Assembly: GCA_963714995.1 (NCBI GenBank)
Contig: CAVQQP010000001.1
Location: forward strand, 62,001-126,000
DNA: 64,000 nt
Direction of reading: 5' to 3'
Origin: Prado023 sp963714995
Lineage (GTDB): Bacteria; Actinomycetota; Actinomycetes; S36-B12; CAIYMF01
Below the pieces are notes generated by a model, which saw nothing but the letters and a program-made list of their open reading frames with translations, ran no database searches and was not told where the DNA came from. This document shows, in pieces, positions 36,843-44,834 of the stretch; positions within the stretch are counted from its first letter, which is position 1; the number at the start of each line of letters is the position of its first letter. A program made the translations under genes and the position numbers.

Positions 36843-37877
36843 CATCACGTACTCCTTGCCCTCGATGCGGACCTTGCCGCGGGCCTTCGCCTCGGCCATC
36901 GAGCCGGCTTCGACCAGGTCGTCGAAGGAGACGACCTCAGCCTTGATGAAGCCCTTCTGGAAGTCCGTGTGGATCACGCCGGCCGCCTCCGGCGCAGTCG
37001 CCCCCTTGTGGATCGTCCACGCACGCGACTCCTTGGGGCCGGCGGTCAGGTAGGACTGCAGGCCGAGCGTGTCGAACCCGACCCGGGCGAGCTGCGTCAG
37101 CCCGCTCTCCTCCTGGCCGATCGACTGCAGCAGCTCCAGGGCCTCGGCCTCGTCCAGCTCGATCAGGTCTGCCTCGGTCTTGGCGTCCAGGAACACGGCT
37201 TCAGCCGGTTCGATGAGGGATGCGAGCTCCGTGCGCATGGCGTCGTCGGAGAGCTCATCGGCGTCGACGTTGAACACGTAGAGGAACGGCTTGGCGGTGA
37301 GCAGGAACAGCTCGCGCAGCGGCTCGCGGTCCAGACCGGCAGCGAAGACGGTCCTGCCGCCCTCGAGGACGGCCTTTGCCTCCTCGGCAGCTGCCAGCAC
37401 GTGGGCCCGGTCCTTGTTCATCCGGGCCTCCTTCTGCAGGCGCGGGATCGCCTTCTCGAGCGTCTGCAGGTCGGCCAGGATCAACTCGAGGTTGATGACC
37501 TCGATGTCGTCCTTGGGTGACACGCGGCCGTCGACGTGAACCACGTCCGGGTCCGTGAAGACGCGGATGACCTGGCAGATCGCATCGGACTCGCGGATGT
37601 GGGACAGGAACTTGTTGCCCAGGCCCGCACCCTCGCTTGCGCCCTTGACGATCCCGGCGATGTCCACGAACGTGACGGTGGCGGGCAGCGTGCGCGCCGA
37701 GCCGAAGATGCCGGCGAGCACGTCAAGGCGCGGGTCCGGGACGCCGACGACGCCGGTGTTCGGCTCGATGGTCGCGAACGGGTAGTTCGCCGCCAGCACG
37801 TTGTTGCGGGTCAGCGCGTTGAACAGGGTGGACTTGCCGACGTTGGGCAGTCCGACGATGCCGATGGTGAGGGCCAC
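36804..37877 (-). CDS. ychF: Redox-regulated ATPase/GTPase YchF (OLA1-type)
   Basis: 357-aa cytosolic P-loop protein that associates with ribosomes. Walker A GLPNVGKST, switch FVDIAGIVKGASEGAGLGN, and NVDADE in place of the usual NKxD (typical of the family, which prefers ATP) are visible; a coiled helical domain and the C-terminal TGS-like domain (AWTIHKGATAPEAAGVIHTDFQKGFIKAEV) are complete. GTG start at 37877, preceded by TAGAAT 8 nt upstream, suggests a leaderless message. The gene end is duplicated further downstream. Confidence 0.96.
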   Translation of the reverse strand: MALTIGIVGLPNVGKSTLFNALTRNNVLAANYPFATIEPNTGVVGVPDPRLDVLAGIFGSARTLPATVTFVDIAGIVKGASEGAGLGNKFLSHIRESDAICQVIRVFTDPDVVHVDGRVSPKDDIEVINLELILADLQTLEKAIPRLQKEARMNKDRAHVLAAAEEAKAVLEGGRTVFAAGLDREPLRELFLLTAKPFLYVFNVDADELSDDAMRTELASLIEPAEAVFLDAKTEADLIELDEAEALELLQSIGQEESGLTQLARVGFDTLGLQSYLTAGPKESRAWTIHKGATAPEAAGVIHTDFQKGFIKAEVVSFDDLVEAGSMAEAKARGKVRIEGKEYVMHDGDVVEFRFNV

Positions 37878-37885
37878 AACCCACG

Positions 37886-37891
37886 ATTCTA
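37886..37891 (-). promoter_or_regulatory. Candidate -10 box for ychF
   Basis: TAGAAT on the reverse strand ends 8 nt before the GTG start, close to the spacing seen at other probable leaderless genes here. Confidence 0.45.
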
Positions 37892-38099
37892 CCGGCGATC
37901 AGGGGGCCTCCCGGACCGGTTGTGGACAGCTCTGGGCGCTGCGGAGTGCGCGCACCCATGAGCCATGCGAACAGCGCATCCACAGGTCGGATCCTGGGGC
38001 CTTGCGGTGTCGGTGGGGTGGGGTACGGTTCTGTCAGGTGATCGAACACCAGTACGAGAAGGGGGAAATCGGTGCTTGAGGTGGTGCTGACGCTGCGCG

Positions 38100-39458
38100 A
38101 TGAACGCGGCCAGGCAGATCGACGTCACGCAGGTGGGGGTCGAGGCGTTGGTGGAGGTGATCCGGGCCCGACCGCCGAGTCCCGAAGCAGGTCGGCGCGG
38201 GGAGCGGGACCTCGATGTGGCCGTGTTCGGGCCGGCGATGCTGTCCCTGGAGGCTGTCGAGCGCCTGTCCCGGCAGGTCGCGGCCCTGCGCTCGGCGTGC
38301 GTGGCCGCCGTCGCCGACGAGACCCCGGGCGGTGCGGGCTCGGACCAGGTGCTCGACGAGGTGTCCTGCGCCCTGGTCGTCTCGCGCCGCTCGGCGGCAC
38401 ACACCCGGGCCACGGCCGAGACCCTGCGCCACCAACCGGAGGTCTGGGCGGCCCTGGCCCGCGGGGACCTGGACCTGACCCGGGCCCGGATCCTGGCCGA
38501 CGCCCTGCTCGAGATCCCCGCAACCGACCCCGACGGGGTCCCCCGCGAGGAGTTCGACACCGAGTGCGCCGGGCTGCTGGGCGACGGCCTGGCCTACGCC
38601 CAGGACCACACCGCCCGCCGCCTGGAGCTGTTCCTGCGCCGTCGGCTGCTGGCCCTCGGGTGCGGGGAGCGGCCCCGACGGCGCGCCCGGGGCCTGGCCG
38701 AGCGCGGCGTCTGGATCGGGCACCGCGGGGACGGGACCGCCGACCTGGTCGCCCGGCTCGCCAGTGAGGACGCCGAACGCGTGTACTCCGTCATCCGCGC
38801 CTGCGCACTCGCGGACCGCAACGGCGACCCCACCCACACGCAGTGTCCTGCCCGCGAACCGTTGGACCTCTGGCTCGCCGCCGCCCTGGTCGACCTGATC
38901 CTCGACCCCCGGACCAGCACCAGCGCCCGGACCCGCGCGGCGACTCAGACGGGCGGGCCGGCCCGGCGCCCGCGGGTCGACACCGTCATCACGGTCACCA
39001 TCCCCATCGACTCCCTGGCCGGCCTCTCAGACGCACCCGGAGTCATCAACGGATTCGGGGCGATCCCCGCCGCCGACGCCCGCCGGCTGGCCGCTGGAGA
39101 CGCCCGCTGGCGACACGTCCTGACCAGCCGCACCACCGGCGCCGTCCTCGACGTCGGGACCCTGTCCTACCGGCCCCCCGCAGCACTCGACCGGCACGTC
39201 CGACTGCGCGACGGGACCTGCCGATTCCCCGGCTGCGCGGTCCCGGCAGCAGAGTGCGACCTCGACCACCTGATCCCATTCCCCCAAGGACCCACCTCCG
39301 CCGACAACCTCCATGCCCTGTGCAGACGCCACCACGGCCTCAAACACGACGGCGGCTGGCACCTCCAAGCGACACCCGACGGCGGGCTGCACTGGACCAG
39401 CCCCCAAGGCGCACGCGCCACCTCGCACCCCGACGACAACCACACCCGCGTCGCCTGA
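38100..39458 (+). CDS. DUF222 / HNH endonuclease protein (13E12 repeat family)
   Basis: 452-aa protein with an N-terminal DUF222 helical domain and a C-terminal HNH nuclease: RFPGC, CDLDHLIPFPQGPTSADN, LCRRHHGLKH. Such genes are multi-copy and often mobile in actinobacteria (REP13E12 in mycobacteria); no transposase or terminal repeat was seen. ATG 38100 is preceded by no ribosome site, whereas AGAAGGGGG precedes a GTG at 38072 in another frame (MLEVVLTLRDE...). An indel near the start may therefore hide the true N-terminus. Cellular role unknown. Confidence 0.87.
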   Translation: MNAARQIDVTQVGVEALVEVIRARPPSPEAGRRGERDLDVAVFGPAMLSLEAVERLSRQVAALRSACVAAVADETPGGAGSDQVLDEVSCALVVSRRSAAHTRATAETLRHQPEVWAALARGDLDLTRARILADALLEIPATDPDGVPREEFDTECAGLLGDGLAYAQDHTARRLELFLRRRLLALGCGERPRRRARGLAERGVWIGHRGDGTADLVARLASEDAERVYSVIRACALADRNGDPTHTQCPAREPLDLWLAAALVDLILDPRTSTSARTRAATQTGGPARRPRVDTVITVTIPIDSLAGLSDAPGVINGFGAIPAADARRLAAGDARWRHVLTSRTTGAVLDVGTLSYRPPAALDRHVRLRDGTCRFPGCAVPAAECDLDHLIPFPQGPTSADNLHALCRRHHGLKHDGGWHLQATPDGGLHWTSPQGARATSHPDDNHTRVA

Positions 39459-39539
39459 TCGCAGGGTCTGGCGACACTCCGATCGCGCCCGGACCGAGGA
39501 TCCCCCCTGCATGTCAGACCCCTGGGGTAGGAAGGAGCC

Positions 39540-40977
39540 ATGAATACGACGATGCTGTGGGGCGCTGGGATCGTGCTCGCCCTGGTCGTGGGCTGGCTCC
39601 TGCGCGGGTTGATGGACCGCCCGCGGCTGGCCGCGGAACGAGCCGTAGCCCAGGAACGGATGGCGCGGCTGGAGGCCGAACTCACGGCGGCGCGGTCGGC
39701 CGCTGAGGCCCAGGCCCACGCGCCCGAGCAGGTGGCTCAGGTGATGGCTCCCGTGCAGACGGCCCTTTCCCGGCTCGAGGAGGCCGTGGCCCGGGCGGAG
39801 GGCGGTCGGGCCAGTTCCACCGCACAGCTCGCCGAGCAGATGCGGGCAGTGGCTCAGGCCACGAGCGTGTCCACCGACGGATTGCGGCGCGAGACCGCGC
39901 GGCTTGTGGGGGCACTGGGCCACAGCGAGGTGCGCGGACGGTGGGGGGAGTTCCAGCTCCGGCGGTTGCTGGAGTCGTCGGGTCTGGTCCGCGACGTGCA
40001 CTTCACCGAGCAGCAGAGCGTCTCCACCGACTCCGGGATCCTGCGACCCGATGTCGTGCTCCACCTCGGCGAGCACAAGTCGGTCGTGGTGGACGCGAAG
40101 GTCTCGTTGCGCGCGATCCTCGGCATCGAGGCGGGCGACCCGCAGGACGAGGTGGCCGCGGCACGTGCCCAGCACGCACGGGAGGTGCGAAGCCACGTCG
40201 ACAGGCTGGCGAGCAAGGAGTACGCCCGGCAGTTCGACACCGCGCCGGAGTTCGTGGTCATGTTCCTGCCTGCCGAGTCACTGCTCGCCGAAGCCCTGGC
40301 CTGCGACCCCGCCCTGCTCGAGCACGCCTTCGATCGCAACGTCGTCCTGGCGACGCCGACCACCCTGATGGCCCTGACCCGCACAGTCGGGCACATCTGG
40401 CGCCAGGACGCGTTGGCTGCCAACGCCCAGGAGGTCCAGGCCCTGGGTCGCGAGCTGGCCGAGCGCTTGGCCACGATGCTCGGGCACCTGGACAAGCTGG
40501 GGTCGTCGCTGGGCTCGGGCGTGACCGCGTACAACAGGGCAATCGCCTCCTTGGAGTCCCGGGTGCTCGTCACAGGGCGACGGTTCACCGAGATGCAGGG
40601 CCTGCCGATCCCGCTGGAGGCGCCACGGCAGGTGGACCAGCAGCCGCGCAGCCTCGCCACCCGGATGCCCGCGCAGGATCCGCCCGACGCGGACGTGCCC
40701 GTCGCGGACGTGCCCGTCGAGGAGCCTGGCCGGCCTGAGCCTGCCCGCCGGGGATGCGCCCGCCCAGCCAGACGAGCTCGCCCTGGCCGCCAGCCCCCTG
40801 GAAGAGCCGGGACCCGGCACCCTCGACACCCGTGGACCCGACGCGCTCGACGCCCTCGACGCCCGTGGACCCGACGCGCTCGACGCCCTTGGACCCGACG
40901 CCCTCGACGCCCTGGAACGACAGGCGCTGGAGACACGCCAACCACCCCAGGACACGGCCTCACCAGCCGTCGCGTAG
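39540..40977 (+). CDS. rmuC: DNA recombination protein RmuC, probable frameshift near C-terminus
   Basis: About 478 residues. An N-terminal membrane helix (residues 5-22) precedes a coiled coil (about 28-120) and the RmuC nuclease-like core with GRWGEFQLRRLLESSG, RPDVVLHL and VVVDAKVSL. RmuC proteins limit DNA inversions or rearrangements. GGAAGGAG precedes the ATG. After about residue 395 the high GC3 pattern moves by one base near 40735: the continued original frame becomes Arg/Pro-rich, whereas the shifted frame encodes an acidic Asp-Ala-Leu repeat tail and stops at 40977. I take the shifted frame as real. Confidence 0.87.
40832..40912 (+). repeat. 33-bp tandem repeats in rmuC tail
   Basis: Units starting GTGGACCCGACGCGCTCGAC at 40832 and 40865, and a shorter third unit at about 40889, encode Gly-Pro-Asp-Ala-Leu-Asp-Ala-Leu-type repeats in the high-GC3 frame. 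Confidence 0.7.
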
Positions 40978-40996
40978 TCACCGTCGATCAGCGGGC

Positions 40997-41002
40997 TAGC
41001 AT
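40997..41002 (+). promoter_or_regulatory. Candidate -10 box for leaderless DUF6542 gene
   Basis: TAGCAT ends 6 nt before the GTG at 41009. Confidence 0.45.
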
Positions 41003-41008
41003 CGCCCC

Positions 41009-41497
41009 GTGACCCTGCCCTCCCCCGGACCGAACGATGCGGGGTGGGGACGTTCCGGGGCACCGACGAGCCCTGTTTCTGGGTCGCAGGCGGCGGCCAC
41101 CGCGACCGACGACCCGCACGCGCGGGCGCGGGGATTCCGGGGCGGTCGGGTGGTGGCGCTCTCGACGCTCGTGGTCATCGCCGTGGCGGCCCTCGAAGCG
41201 ACGTTGCGCGACCGCATCGGGCTCTGGACCGGGGTGACCCTCGTCGTGGTGGCCGTCATCGCCCCGCTCGTGACCCGCGCCGGCGACCGGTCGCTGCCGG
41301 CGATGATGCCTCCGCTGGCCTTCCTGGCTGCGGTCCTGATCGCCGGGCAGCTGCTCGTGCCCGCCAGTGGTGGCTCGCTGCGGACGCGGGAGGCCGTGAT
41401 GATCGTGCAGAACCTCGGCGCGAACGCCGCGTGGGTCGTGGCTGCCACGATCCTGTCGACGTCCATCGCCGCCATCCGCCACTTCATGGACCGCTGA
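41009..41497 (+). CDS. DUF6542 membrane protein
   Basis: 162-aa protein with a Pro/Gly/Ala-rich cytoplasmic N-terminus (about 45 residues) and four hydrophobic helices containing LEATLRDRIGLWTG between the first two, the hallmark of the DUF6542 family. Function unknown. It sits between rmuC/ychF and ispH, a position held by this family in other actinobacteria. Confidence 0.8.
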   Translation: MTLPSPGPNDAGWGRSGAPTSPVSGSQAAATATDDPHARARGFRGGRVVALSTLVVIAVAALEATLRDRIGLWTGVTLVVVAVIAPLVTRAGDRSLPAMMPPLAFLAAVLIAGQLLVPASGGSLRTREAVMIVQNLGANAAWVVAATILSTSIAAIRHFMDR

Positions 41498-41624
41498 GCA
41501 GGAGCCCCCAACGAGCTCGTCCGCCCACCCGCGGCGGGTGCGCGGGGCCTCGGCGTGCGCGTGCGCGCGGGGCCGCGGAACCGCGGGTGCGCGGGGCCGC
41601 GCAGGATGCTCCGCCTGCGCTCCG

Positions 41625-42590
41625 CTACTTCTTCCCGGCAGCCTTCAGGTCCCGACGCAACTCCTGGGGAAGGGCGAACACCATGTGCTCCTCGACGGCA
41701 TCGACCACCTCCAGGTCGTCGAACCCGAACTCAGCCAGACGGGTGAGCACGTCGCGCACCAGGATCTCGGGAACGGAGGCCCCACTGGTCACGCCCACCG
41801 TCGCAGCGCCCTCGAACCACTCCGGCTCCAACTCCGAGGCCAGGTCGACGCGGTGCCCCGACTTCGCACCGTGCTGCAGGCCGACCTCGAGCAGGCGCAC
41901 GGAGTTCGACGAGTTGGCCGACCCCACGACGATCAGGACGTCGCTGCGCGGGGCCACCTTCTTGACCGCGGTCTGGCGGTTCTGGGTCGCGTAGCAGATG
42001 TCGTCGCTGGGAGGGCTGACCAGCCCGGGCACGCGATCACGCAGCGCCGCGACGGTCTCCATGGTCTCGTCGACCGACAGGGTGGTCTGCGACAGCCACA
42101 CCACCTTGTCGTCGGGTGCGATGTCGAGCTCAGCGACCGAGCTCGGACCGTCGACCAGCGTCATGGCCTCGGGGGCCTCGCCCATGGTGCCCTCGACCTC
42201 CTCGTGGCCCTCATGGCCGATGAGCAGGATCCGGTAGCCCTCATCGGCGAACCGACGGGCCTCGTTGTGCACCTTGGTGACCAGCGGGCAGGTCGCATCG
42301 ATGGTCCGCAGGTTGCGCGCCGCTGCCTCCTCGTGGACCGACGGAGCGACCCCGTGGGCGCTGAACACGACGGTGGCGCCCTCCGGGACCTCGTCGGTCT
42401 GGTCGACGAACACGGCCCCACGCGCCGCCAGGGAGTCGACCACGTAGCGGTTGTGGACGATCTCCTTGCGGACGTACACCGGCGCGCCGTGGAGCTCGAG
42501 GGCCTTCTCGACGGCGACCACGGCCCGGTCCACGCCGGCGCAGTAGCCGCGCGGTGCTGCGAGCAGGACCTTGCGACCCGATTCAGACAT
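41625..42590 (-). CDS. ispH: 4-hydroxy-3-methylbut-2-enyl diphosphate reductase
   Basis: 321-aa [4Fe-4S] enzyme that makes IPP and DMAPP in the last step of the non-mevalonate pathway. Conserved elements are APRGYCAGVDRAV (first cluster Cys), VVFSAHGV, DATCPLVTKVH (second Cys), GHEGHEEVEG, and GSANSSNS plus TSGASVPE near the end. The third cluster Cys lies in DDICYATQNRQ. The ATG at 42590 is 6 nt from a reverse-strand TACCAT. Divergent from xseA, the usual actinobacterial arrangement. Confidence 0.96.
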   Translation of the reverse strand: MSESGRKVLLAAPRGYCAGVDRAVVAVEKALELHGAPVYVRKEIVHNRYVVDSLAARGAVFVDQTDEVPEGATVVFSAHGVAPSVHEEAAARNLRTIDATCPLVTKVHNEARRFADEGYRILLIGHEGHEEVEGTMGEAPEAMTLVDGPSSVAELDIAPDDKVVWLSQTTLSVDETMETVAALRDRVPGLVSPPSDDICYATQNRQTAVKKVAPRSDVLIVVGSANSSNSVRLLEVGLQHGAKSGHRVDLASELEPEWFEGAATVGVTSGASVPEILVRDVLTRLAEFGFDDLEVVDAVEEHMVFALPQELRRDLKAAGKK

Positions 42591-42596
42591 GTCCCC

Positions 42597-42602
42597 ATGG
42601 TA
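42597..42602 (-). promoter_or_regulatory. Candidate -10 box for leaderless ispH
   Basis: Reverse-strand TACCAT ends 6 nt before the ispH ATG. A partial DtxR-like half-palindrome GGTAAGGCT (42599-42607) overlaps it. Confidence 0.4.
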
Positions 42603-42632
42603 AGGCTGCCCAGCAGTGTCTGCCCCCTGTCG

Positions 42633-42638
42633 TACTCT
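42633..42638 (+). promoter_or_regulatory. Candidate -10 box for leaderless xseA
   Basis: TACTCT ends 7 nt before the ATG at 42646; the identical hexamer and spacing precede ung. Confidence 0.5.
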
Positions 42639-42645
42639 CGCGACC

Positions 42646-43920
42646 ATGGCCACAGCCCCTCAGAACACCACCCCCGGCAGCACGTCCCCGGGCAGCGCCC
42701 CCGCGGATGGCTCCGCCCCGGAACGCGCCTGGCCGGTGCGCGAGATCGCGGTGCAGCTGCGTGATTACATCGCCCGGCTGAACCGCGTGTGGATCGAGGG
42801 CCAGGTCGTCGAGGTCAGCCGGCGCAGCGGCTCGCAGGTGTACCTGACGGTCCGCGACGTGGACGTCGACGCCTCGGTGTCGGTCGTGATCCCGGGTGGC
42901 CTCGATCGCGCGATGAACCCACCCCTGGCCGCCGGGCAGCGCGTCCTGATGCACGTGCAGTGCGAGTACTGGGTCCGCAACGGCCGGCTCATGCTGCGCG
43001 CCAGCGAGATCCGTCCGGTCGGGATCGGGGAGCTGCTGGCCACGCTCGAGCGCCGCAAGCAGCAGCTGGCGGCCGAGGGCCTGTTCGCCCCCGAGCTCAA
43101 GCGACGCCTGCCGCTGCTCCCGCGCCGGATCGGCCTGATCACCGGCGTCAACGCCCAGGCGATGCACGACGTGATCACCAACGCCCGCCACCGCTGGCCG
43201 TCGGCCCAGTTCGAGGTCCGCGAGGGCGCGGTGCAGGGGGCCTCGGCCGTGAGCACCATGATCCGCAGCCTCGCCGAGCTCGACGCCGACCCGAGCGTCG
43301 ACGTCATCGTGTTCGCCCGCGGCGGTGGCAGCCTCGAGGACCTGCTGCCGTTCAGCGACGAGTCGCTGATCCGCGCGGTGGCTGCCGCCCGGACGCCCGT
43401 GGTCAGCGCGATCGGCCACGAGCAGGACGCCCCCCTGCTCGACCTCGTCGCCGACCTGCGCGCCTCGACCCCGACCGACGCCGGCAAGCGGATCGTGCCC
43501 GACTGGGCCGAGGAGTCCCGACGGATCAGCGACCGGCGCACCAGCCTCGACCGCACGATGCTGGCCCGGATCGACCAGGCCGCCACGTGGCTGGAGCAGA
43601 CGCGCAGCCGACCGGTCATGGCCGACCCCGCCGGGCTGCTGCCCCGGCTCTCGGCCGAGGTCAGCGACGCCCGGCACCGCGCCTTCCGCGCCGTGGAGCA
43701 GCGCATCACCACCCAGGAGCGCGACCTCGCCCACCTGCGTGCACGGGCGCGGGCGCTGTCACCCCTGGCCACCCTCGACCGCGGCTATGCGGTGGTGGTC
43801 GGCCCGACCGGCGACCTCGTCCGGGCCGCCGACCAGCTGCATCCCGGTGATGGGGTGCGGGTGCGTGTTGCCACGGGTCACTTCCGCGCCGACGTCACCG
43901 ACGTAGCATCAGCGTCATGA
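42646..43920 (+). CDS. xseA: Exodeoxyribonuclease VII large subunit
   Basis: 424-aa subunit of the single-strand-specific nuclease ExoVII. After a short Pro/Ser-rich start comes an OB-fold (WPVREIAVQLRDYIARLNRVWIEGQV), then the catalytic domain with RIGLITGVNAQAMHDVITNA, VFARGGGSLEDLLPF, ARTPVVSAIGHEQDAPLLDLVADLRA split across the usual blocks, and a coiled coil ending in the small-subunit-binding region (SPLATLDRGYAVV). The stop overlaps xseB (ATGA). ATG 42646 is chosen over 42616 because a -10-like TACTCT lies 7 nt upstream. Confidence 0.95.
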   Translation: MATAPQNTTPGSTSPGSAPADGSAPERAWPVREIAVQLRDYIARLNRVWIEGQVVEVSRRSGSQVYLTVRDVDVDASVSVVIPGGLDRAMNPPLAAGQRVLMHVQCEYWVRNGRLMLRASEIRPVGIGELLATLERRKQQLAAEGLFAPELKRRLPLLPRRIGLITGVNAQAMHDVITNARHRWPSAQFEVREGAVQGASAVSTMIRSLAELDADPSVDVIVFARGGGSLEDLLPFSDESLIRAVAAARTPVVSAIGHEQDAPLLDLVADLRASTPTDAGKRIVPDWAEESRRISDRRTSLDRTMLARIDQAATWLEQTRSRPVMADPAGLLPRLSAEVSDARHRAFRAVEQRITTQERDLAHLRARARALSPLATLDRGYAVVVGPTGDLVRAADQLHPGDGVRVRVATGHFRADVTDVASAS

Positions 43921-44186
43921 CCTCGCCGACCGAGCCGACCGCCCCCGCCACCCCCCTGCCCGGCGGGAACCCCGAGGACCTCGCCGGCCTGAGCTACGAG
44001 CAGGCGCGCGCAGCTCTCGACCAGGTCGTGTCCGCGCTCGAGTCGAGCACGGTCAACCTCGAGATGTCCCTGGCGCTCTGGGAGCGCGGCACCGCCCTGG
44101 CCGACATCTGCCAGGCGCACCTCGACGGGGCCCGGGAACGGATCGAGGCCGCGCGTCCGGGCCTGACGACCGAGTTCACGGAGTAA
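43917..44186 (+). CDS. xseB: Exodeoxyribonuclease VII small subunit
   Basis: 89-aa helical protein that wraps the coiled coil of XseA. The family signature LSYEQARAALDQVVSALESS then NLEMSLALWERGTALADICQ is clear. Coupled to xseA by an ATGA overlap. Its 3' end overlaps the convergent DUF4245 gene by 11 bp. Confidence 0.94.
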   Translation: MTSPTEPTAPATPLPGGNPEDLAGLSYEQARAALDQVVSALESSTVNLEMSLALWERGTALADICQAHLDGARERIEAARPGLTTEFTE

Positions 44187-44751
44187 CAGGCGCCAGCGTC
44201 CCGGCCAGGGTCTCCAGCTCGGACCACGGCGCCGACCCGGTCACCACGGTGGCCGTGCCATCCTCGATGAGGACCAGTGACCGGCGCTCATCCGGGGTCG
44301 GGTCGCCCTCCATCCGCGTCCACTCACGCCCGCCGATGGCGACCGTCTCTCCCGCAACGCCATTGCGCGTCTCGGAGTCGATCCACTCCTGCTGGGCCTG
44401 GGCCGCCTGCTCAGGGAACTCGCCGCGCTGCAGGACGGCCGCGTACTCCTCCTCGGGCGTGTAGAAGCCGGCCCGCCAGGCCACGGTGCCATCGGCCTGC
44501 GGCTCCACGCGGGCGCTGGTCGCGGGCCACGGGAACGTCGCCGGAGGGGCGAGGACCTCGTAGGAGGCCGCGGTGGCAGCGGAGACGGCGGTGGGCGCCC
44601 ACTCGACCTCACGGATCGCATCCGAGCCGCGCGGGTGCGAGAAGTACAGCCAGATGAGCAGGACGATCGCCACGAGGCCCATCGAGCGGATCATGTCCGA
44701 GCCCAGCTGCCGTCCGCGTGACGGCGCCCGACCGACGACCTGCTCTCCCAT
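44176..44751 (-). CDS. DUF4245 membrane-anchored protein
   Basis: 191-aa protein with a basic N-terminus, one membrane helix (MGLVAIVLLIWLYF, residues about 24-37) and an extracytoplasmic DUF4245 domain (VEWAPTAVSAATAASYEVLAP...FYTPEEEYAAVLQ...REWTRMEGD). The family is found almost only in actinobacteria, commonly next to xseB and fumarase or glpX genes, as here. Function unknown. Starts at 44751 or slightly upstream (44799); 44751 puts the helix nearer the N-terminus. Confidence 0.85.
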   Translation of the reverse strand: MGEQVVGRAPSRGRQLGSDMIRSMGLVAIVLLIWLYFSHPRGSDAIREVEWAPTAVSAATAASYEVLAPPATFPWPATSARVEPQADGTVAWRAGFYTPEEEYAAVLQRGEFPEQAAQAQQEWIDSETRNGVAGETVAIGGREWTRMEGDPTPDERRSLVLIEDGTATVVTGSAPWSELETLAGTLAPVTP

Positions 44752-44822
44752 GGGACGATGGTGGACCATCGGAGGCAGGTCCGCACAATCTGCCCCCACC
44801 GCCGGGCCCGCCCGCCTCGGAC

Positions 44823-44828
44823 TAGGCT
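44823..44828 (+). promoter_or_regulatory. Candidate -10 box for leaderless fumarase gene
   Basis: TAGGCT ends 6 nt before the ATG at 44835. Confidence 0.45.
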
Positions 44829-44834
44829 CGTTGC

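Noticed and set aside
38100..39458. DUF222-HNH gene as part of an intact mobile element
   Set aside because: No transposase, integrase, terminal inverted repeat or target duplication was found around it.
41518..41620. GC-only tandem motifs (GCGCGGGGCC-like) after DUF6542
   Set aside because: Low-complexity GC-rich intergenic sequence with self-pairing; could terminate ispH transcripts, but no defined hairpin stands out.
43904..43909. TAGCAT 7 nt before the xseB start as a leaderless promoter
   Set aside because: It lies inside the xseA coding sequence and xseB is already coupled to xseA by an ATGA overlap, so chance is likely.
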